The notes under the pieces: model-generated
Databases searched by the model: none
What the model was told of the DNA's origin: nothing
What the model saw: only the letters and a program-made list of their open reading frames with translations
Shown: in pieces, positions 59,780-64,000 of the stretch
How the letters are laid out: every line of letters begins with the position of its first letter
How positions within the stretch are numbered: the stretch's first letter is position 1
Source: Chersky-840 sp963810195
Lineage (GTDB): Bacteria > Actinomycetota > Acidimicrobiia > Acidimicrobiales > UBA8190
Assembly: GCA_963810195.1 (NCBI GenBank)
Contig: CAWEMO010000010.1
Span: 26,795 to 90,794 of the forward strand
Reading direction: 5' to 3'
Length of the DNA stretch: 64,000 bases
Program-made: the position numbers and the translations under genes

Positions 59780-61356
59780 TCGTGCATGGCATCGCGGCCC
59801 TAGCCCTTCTCGCCCTTCCGGCCCTTGTTCCGACGATCGCACTCGTCGGGTTACGTCCCACGACGATCTTTCTCGTCCCACTCGTCGGGTCGCTGCTGGC
59901 TGCCGTGGCGGCGGAGTTCGAGCTGGCCATCGGGGGCTCTCACCTCGCCTGGTTCATCGTCATGGCTGTGCTGATCAATGTGATCACTGCCCGCCGCTTC
60001 TGGAGCATTGCCCACTTCCCTCGATGGTCGGCATGGTCCTGGCTCACCGTCCTGGTGGTGATCGCCGCGGTGGCGTGGCCACTGCAAGCGCTACGAAGCC
60101 CACTCGTTTCTGTCGACGGCTATGCCATCTGGACGCTGCATGCACTCTTGATCTACGGGGGGCACCACACTCTCCTCGGCCTCGCCGATCGCGTGTACCT
60201 GTTCTCGAATCCCGACTATCCACCTTTGGTCCCAGCCAGTGGGGCCGTGGCCTTCGTCAGCGAAGGTCACGTCGACATCCGCCTCGCGGTGATCGTGACC
60301 AGCGTTCTCAATGCCTGTGGCCTCGGTGTCGTGGCGTGCGGCATCGTCGAGGCGGTGAGCCGGAAACGACACACGTGGGCCAAGGTGGCCGTCCTTGCCA
60401 TTGCTGCGATCGTCTGCCTCGTTGGGTCCGGTCTTGCTGGTTATGCCGAAGTCAGCGGCTATGCAGACCTGCTTTGGGCGGCAACCGCCGTCGCTGCCAT
60501 CGTGTTCGGGCTCATCCTGCCCCGCGCTCCGTGGCATCTCGCGGTCGCCTGGTTGTGCGCCACGGTCGCCAGCCTGACCAAGAACGAAGGCCTGACGACC
60601 GCCCTGATGATCTACCTACTGGTTTGCATACGCTATCTACCCGAACTGCGCTCCCTGGCACGCACTTGCGCTTCCAGGGTCGCCAGAACACCCCCCGGCA
60701 GCTCACCTGAACCACGGGCCGGCTCGGCCCGATCGGGCAGGGCGAGGCAAAAGTCACTGACTTTGGTTCTGGCTGTTCCATTTGCTCTTGCCATGGCCGC
60801 GCCTGGACTGGCCTGGATCGCCCTCGTCCGGTTGGAAGGGATCGGATCGGTCTTCTTCGGTCGCTCTCTCAGTGGTCATGAATCGGTTCGACAGAGGCTG
60901 CACCCGACATACGTGGGCCTTGCCCAAGAGCTTCATATCCTTCCGGTCGCCGCCGGAGTTGCGTTAGTCGCATCACTCGCGTTGCGAGGCAGCCGTACCC
61001 GCCTTGGGCTGGGCAATCCTGGGTGGTTGTGGCTCGTGGTCGCCGGTTCTCTTGGCGCTCTCGCATTCACATATTTGTTCGGTGCACTTGAGATCAACTG
61101 GTGGCTCAGGACCTCAGTGTCACGAACGACGATCTTCGCCAACTTGGCCCTTTACACCGACCTGGGCGTCTGGTTCGTCGTGGCGGTGACCGGAGACGAG
61201 CGCCAGGGGCGTGGTCCGAGGCCGGCAGTCACGGAGGACGAAGTCCCGAGTGCCGGCGTTGCGCCGCTACAGGTCGCGGATTCGATGCAGAAGGGCTTTG
61301 AGGGCGCTCAGAGATCGATGGTCCAACCAACGGGCCTTCCCACGCGCCCGGCTTGA
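59776..61356 (+). CDS. Multi-pass membrane protein, GT-C glycosyltransferase-like candidate
   Basis: 526 residues from ATG 59776. About eleven hydrophobic segments from the start (IAALALLALPALVPTIALVGL) to FANLALYTDLGVWFVVAV, with a first large outer loop LRSPLVSVDGYAIWTLHALLIYGGHH and NPDYPPLVPASGAVAF, the kind of acidic/aromatic loop found in polyprenyl-sugar-using transferases. A charged 50-residue inner loop (RSLARTCASRVARTPPG) splits the helices. No family is recognised with certainty. The C-terminus is a soluble tail. Confidence 0.65.
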   Translation: MIVHGIAALALLALPALVPTIALVGLRPTTIFLVPLVGSLLAAVAAEFELAIGGSHLAWFIVMAVLINVITARRFWSIAHFPRWSAWSWLTVLVVIAAVAWPLQALRSPLVSVDGYAIWTLHALLIYGGHHTLLGLADRVYLFSNPDYPPLVPASGAVAFVSEGHVDIRLAVIVTSVLNACGLGVVACGIVEAVSRKRHTWAKVAVLAIAAIVCLVGSGLAGYAEVSGYADLLWAATAVAAIVFGLILPRAPWHLAVAWLCATVASLTKNEGLTTALMIYLLVCIRYLPELRSLARTCASRVARTPPGSSPEPRAGSARSGRARQKSLTLVLAVPFALAMAAPGLAWIALVRLEGIGSVFFGRSLSGHESVRQRLHPTYVGLAQELHILPVAAGVALVASLALRGSRTRLGLGNPGWLWLVVAGSLGALAFTYLFGALEINWWLRTSVSRTTIFANLALYTDLGVWFVVAVTGDERQGRGPRPAVTEDEVPSAGVAPLQVADSMQKGFEGAQRSMVQPTGLPTRPA

Positions 61357-61371
61357 AAGCTGTATGGCTCG

Positions 61372-62865
61372 ATGAACAACGTGACCCGGCGCGGGGGTCC
61401 GGCACGAGTCTTCGTCCTGTACGCCGCTGCGATATTCGCCGTGATGTCGGCGTGGGCGGTGACCATGCCACTTTACTCCGCGGACGACGAACCGAGCCAA
61501 GTCAGTCACGCCGCTGCGCTCTTCCGTGGCCAATTAATCGGCCATCCACTTCACGGCCCGTACACAATGATCACGGTGCCGGCTTCCTTCGGCGTCGGGG
61601 AGCTGCTCGAGCAGTGCTACCAGGCGAAGCCCACTAAACGGGCGTCGTGTGGTTCCCGCGAGCACCTGGGCCCAAATCTGGTATACGTCATAAACTACGA
61701 CAGTCGGTACCCACCGTTGTATTACGCACTGGTCGGGGCACCCACCCTTGTCGATGAGTCGACCTCTGCCGTGTTCTGGATGCGGCTTCTCAGTGCGTTG
61801 GCGTCATCGGTCGTTCTCGGGTTGGCCTGCATGTCGGTGGCGATGTGGTCGCGCAACCGGCTGCTTCCCGTTGGGCTCATGGTGGCGTTGACCCCGACCG
61901 CCCTGTGGTTGGGGGCCATGGTCAATCCGAGTGGTCTCGAGATATCGGCGGCCATCAGCTTATGGTGCTCAGGACTCGTGCTGGCGCTGGAGCGCAGGGA
62001 CGATCCGCCCGGTGGGCTGGTGGCGACGGTGGCCGCGGCGGCCGCCGTCTTGACGCTCACGCGCGGCCTGTCGCCCCTGTGGACACTACTGATCTTGGCC
62101 ACCCTGGTTATGATGGCTGGGCCCGCTGCCGCGTGGAGGTTGCTGCGTCGACACCGCGATGTGCAGGTGGCCGCCGGCGCGCTGGTGACGGCCACGGCCG
62201 CCGCCGTCACCTGGATCGTCGTCGCTCACGCATTGGCGCTCGGGCACGCCTACATACCCGGGCCCAAAGTCAAGGCGGTCTCGATCATCGCCGCGGAATT
62301 TGGCCAGACCGCGGGCTGGCTGGCTCAGATGGTCGGGTTGCTGGGCTGGAACGACACGACGATGCCGCTGGTCACGTACCTGGCCTGGGCGGCAGCTGTG
62401 AGCACGTTCCTTGTTCTGGTGACTGTGGTCGGGCAGCGTGTTGAGATCGCGGTGCTGGGTGGGTTGGTCGTCGCGGTGCTCGTCGTCCCGGTAATTCTCG
62501 AGTTCATCGAAATCCGGAAGTCCGGGTTTGTGTGGGTAGGGCGCTACACCCTGCCTCTGGCCGTCGGTGTCCCTCTGTTGGCCGCCGCCATCATCGGCCG
62601 GGCAGACCTACCGGCACGCTTGGTGCGACGATTGGCTCGGGTACTGCTCATCATGCTTGCCGTCGCGGGTTTCCTGGGGTTTGCCGAGGCGCTCAGACGC
62701 TACGCCGTCGGTGTCGACGGTCCGCTGAACTTTGTCTTACGCGGGTGGGCTCCGATCGAGGGCACAGCCACGGCGTTGGTGTGGTATCTCGCCGCCATCA
62801 CCGTCCTCGCCGTCATGCTCTGGCGCCTGGTCGATTCAAGAGCGACGTCCGAAGTTGGAAGCTGA
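61372..62865 (+). CDS. DUF2142-like membrane protein
   Basis: 497 residues from ATG 61372. Twelve or so hydrophobic segments. The first loop, TMPLYSADDEPSQVSHAAALFRGQLIG, and LVYVINYDSRYPPLYYALVGAPTLV are features I associate with the DUF2142 family of predicted membrane proteins found in glycan clusters; MVNPSGLEISAAISLW later also fits. The family probably acts in cell-surface glycan transfer or modification, without biochemical proof. It follows the previous membrane protein gene by 15 bp and is likely in the same transcript. Confidence 0.7.
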   Translation: MNNVTRRGGPARVFVLYAAAIFAVMSAWAVTMPLYSADDEPSQVSHAAALFRGQLIGHPLHGPYTMITVPASFGVGELLEQCYQAKPTKRASCGSREHLGPNLVYVINYDSRYPPLYYALVGAPTLVDESTSAVFWMRLLSALASSVVLGLACMSVAMWSRNRLLPVGLMVALTPTALWLGAMVNPSGLEISAAISLWCSGLVLALERRDDPPGGLVATVAAAAAVLTLTRGLSPLWTLLILATLVMMAGPAAAWRLLRRHRDVQVAAGALVTATAAAVTWIVVAHALALGHAYIPGPKVKAVSIIAAEFGQTAGWLAQMVGLLGWNDTTMPLVTYLAWAAAVSTFLVLVTVVGQRVEIAVLGGLVVAVLVVPVILEFIEIRKSGFVWVGRYTLPLAVGVPLLAAAIIGRADLPARLVRRLARVLLIMLAVAGFLGFAEALRRYAVGVDGPLNFVLRGWAPIEGTATALVWYLAAITVLAVMLWRLVDSRATSEVGS

Positions 62866-62957
62866 GTCCCAAGGGTTTGGTTGGCCGATCGGCGTGATTT
62901 GACTCCGTCATGAAATAGCTGGGCTGCTTGTGCGACCCGTGTGGTGTTGTTCCACGC

Positions 62958-63938
62958 CTAGCAGTAGGGGCGGGCAAGGGTGAGCAGGAAGTCCCCGCCC
63001 GGAGCTTCCCACATCGAGTCGACCAGGAACCCGGCCGCATAGAGCTCGTCTTCGACCCCCTGGCGGATGAATTTCGAGCTGATCTCGGTGAGCAGGTCCT
63101 CACCGGCTGCGAAGGTGATGTCCATCGACAGATCCGCGATGGAGACGACCTGCTCCGCCTGTGAACGCAGGCGCATCTCGATCCGTTGCGCCTCTTCGTT
63201 CCAGAGCGCGACGTGGTCGAAGCGCTCGGGGTCGAACGACGCGTGCAGCTCGCGGTTGAGGACGTGGAGCACGTTGCGGTTGAAGGCGGCGGTGATCCCT
63301 TGCGCGTCGTCGTACGCGGCCAGCAGGCGAGCCCGGTCCTTGACGAGGTCGGTACCGAGCAGGAGCCTGTCCCCGTGCGCCATCATGCAGTCCAGGTCGA
63401 AGAGGAACTTGCGTCGCTGGTCGGGGGTCAGGTTCCCGATCGTGCTCCCCAAAAAGGCGACGAGGCGCCGGCCCTCGGTCGGCACCCGGTCGACGTGGTT
63501 GTGGAAGTCGCCGACCACGGCGTGGACGAGGAGTCCCGGGTATTCGTCGGCCAGCGCGGTGGCGGCGGCCCACAGGGTGCCGTCGCTGACGTCCAGCGGC
63601 ACGTAGCGGCGCAGGCCGCCAGTGCCCTCCATGGCGTCGAGCAGGATCCGTGACTTGTCACACGTTCCCGCGCCCAGCTCCACCAAGGTGTCCGCCTCGG
63701 CGGTGGTGGCGATCTCGCCGGCGTGGCGCTCGAGGAGCGCGCGCTCGGCACGGGTCAGGTAGTACTCGGGGAGCCGGGTGATCTCGTCGAACAGCTGGCT
63801 GCCCCGGTCGTCGTAGAACCAGACGGGGGGCAGCCACTTGTGCTCGGCGCTCAGGCCGGTGCGGACGTCGTTCTCCAGCGCGTTGCGAAGATCGTCGGCG
63901 CTCAGGTGGACGTCGATGGACGGGGTGGTGGGAGGCAA
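62958..63938 (-). CDS. egtD: L-histidine N-alpha-methyltransferase EgtD
   Basis: 326 residues from TTG 63938. EgtD methylates histidine three times with SAM to hercynine, the first step of ergothioneine synthesis. Motifs: WLPPVWFYDDRGSQLFDEITRLPEYYLTRAERALL, SAM-binding VELGAGTCDKSRILLDA, RYVPLDVSDGTLWAA, AFLGSTIGNLTPDQR, GDRLLLGTDLVKD, and AAFNRNVLHVLNRELHASFDPERFDHVALW, all in order. It ends GGDFLLTLARPYC. The start is 5 bp after the stop of an upstream gene on the same strand that is cut by the window edge. Confidence 0.94.
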   Translation of the reverse strand: MPPTTPSIDVHLSADDLRNALENDVRTGLSAEHKWLPPVWFYDDRGSQLFDEITRLPEYYLTRAERALLERHAGEIATTAEADTLVELGAGTCDKSRILLDAMEGTGGLRRYVPLDVSDGTLWAAATALADEYPGLLVHAVVGDFHNHVDRVPTEGRRLVAFLGSTIGNLTPDQRRKFLFDLDCMMAHGDRLLLGTDLVKDRARLLAAYDDAQGITAAFNRNVLHVLNRELHASFDPERFDHVALWNEEAQRIEMRLRSQAEQVVSIADLSMDITFAAGEDLLTEISSKFIRQGVEDELYAAGFLVDSMWEAPGGDFLLTLARPYC

Positions 63939-63943
63939 GGGCG

Positions 63944-64000
63944 TCAGCCGTCGCGGGCGAGCAGCAGTCCGGTGAACGGCCAGCGCGCCGAGGGGGGAAG
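63944..64000 (-). CDS. C-terminal fragment of the gene upstream of egtD
   Basis: Only the last 18 codons and the stop are inside the window, reading LPPSARWPFTGLLLARDG. The ending G-x-x-L-A-R-D is reminiscent of the C-terminus of EgtB-type sulfoxide synthases, and egtB, egtC and egtD are usually adjacent, so egtB is the best guess. The fragment is too short to prove it. Confidence 0.4.
   Translation of the reverse strand, partial: LPPSARWPFTGLLLARDG

Overview
The window is GC-rich (roughly 70 % by eye) and densely coded, with many 4-bp ATGA/GTGA/TTGA start-stop overlaps and frequent GTG or TTG starts. The gene set points to an actinobacterium, most plausibly an uncultured member of Acidimicrobiia: SUF iron-sulfur genes with a Rieske protein, several luciferase-like (LLM) flavoenzymes, an F420-type FrhB protein, ergothioneine synthesis, a LytR-CpsA-Psr protein and MaoC/crotonase lipid enzymes. 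The phylum is a confident call; the class is an inference. No rRNA, tRNA, CRISPR array or transposase was recognised.

Layout. 1-10.7 kb: housekeeping and accessory metabolism (methyltransferase fragment, MaoC hydratase, frameshifted MutY, hydrolases, flavin reductase, RmlC-like epimerase, LLM oxidoreductase, RodZ-like membrane protein, oligopeptidase B-like peptidase). 10.8-28.3 kb: iron-sulfur assembly in two blocks. Block one is sufB (carrying a full intein with LAGLIDADG endonuclease) and a small Cys protein, then a 4.7-kb island of lower GC bounded by 34-bp imperfect inverted repeats, a crotonase, and sufD-Rieske-sufC. Block two, on the other strand, is sufC2-sufS-sufU. Both blocks share a palindromic promoter site of the form ACTA-N6-TAGGG. 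28.5-37.8 kb: glycogen-debranching-type enzyme, FGGY kinase, and a glutamine synthetase-like / SDR / PuuD-like / aldehyde dehydrogenase group that looks like gamma-glutamyl amine (polyamine) breakdown. 37.9-47.9 kb: copper type II monooxygenase lipoprotein, sirtuin, acyl-CoA synthetase, semialdehyde dehydrogenase, multi-pass membrane proteins and a low-GC glycosyltransferase.

48.4-55.4 kb: a complete assimilatory sulfate reduction locus. On the minus strand lie cysD, cysN and siroheme synthase; on the plus strand cysH, a sulfite reductase and an FrhB-family iron-sulfur flavoprotein. The last two resemble a split F420H2-dependent sulfite reductase, the most interesting functional hypothesis here. 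cysH lacks one of the four usual cluster cysteines, and two tandem 8-codon minicistrons lie between cysH and the sulfite reductase. 55.4-64 kb: an ABC ATPase without a permease, a translin-like protein, a D-threonine aldolase-like gene with two frameshifts, membrane proteins, and egtD with the end of a probable upstream egt gene.

Sulfur is the recurring theme: sulfate activation and reduction to sulfide, siroheme and Fe-S cluster assembly to build the reductases, cysteine desulfuration by SufS, and ergothioneine as a sulfur-containing product. Four apparent +1 frameshifts occur in three otherwise well-conserved genes, so sequence errors should be excluded before calling them pseudogenes. Many genes have a TAnnnT hexamer 6-9 nt before the start codon, suggesting widespread leaderless transcription.
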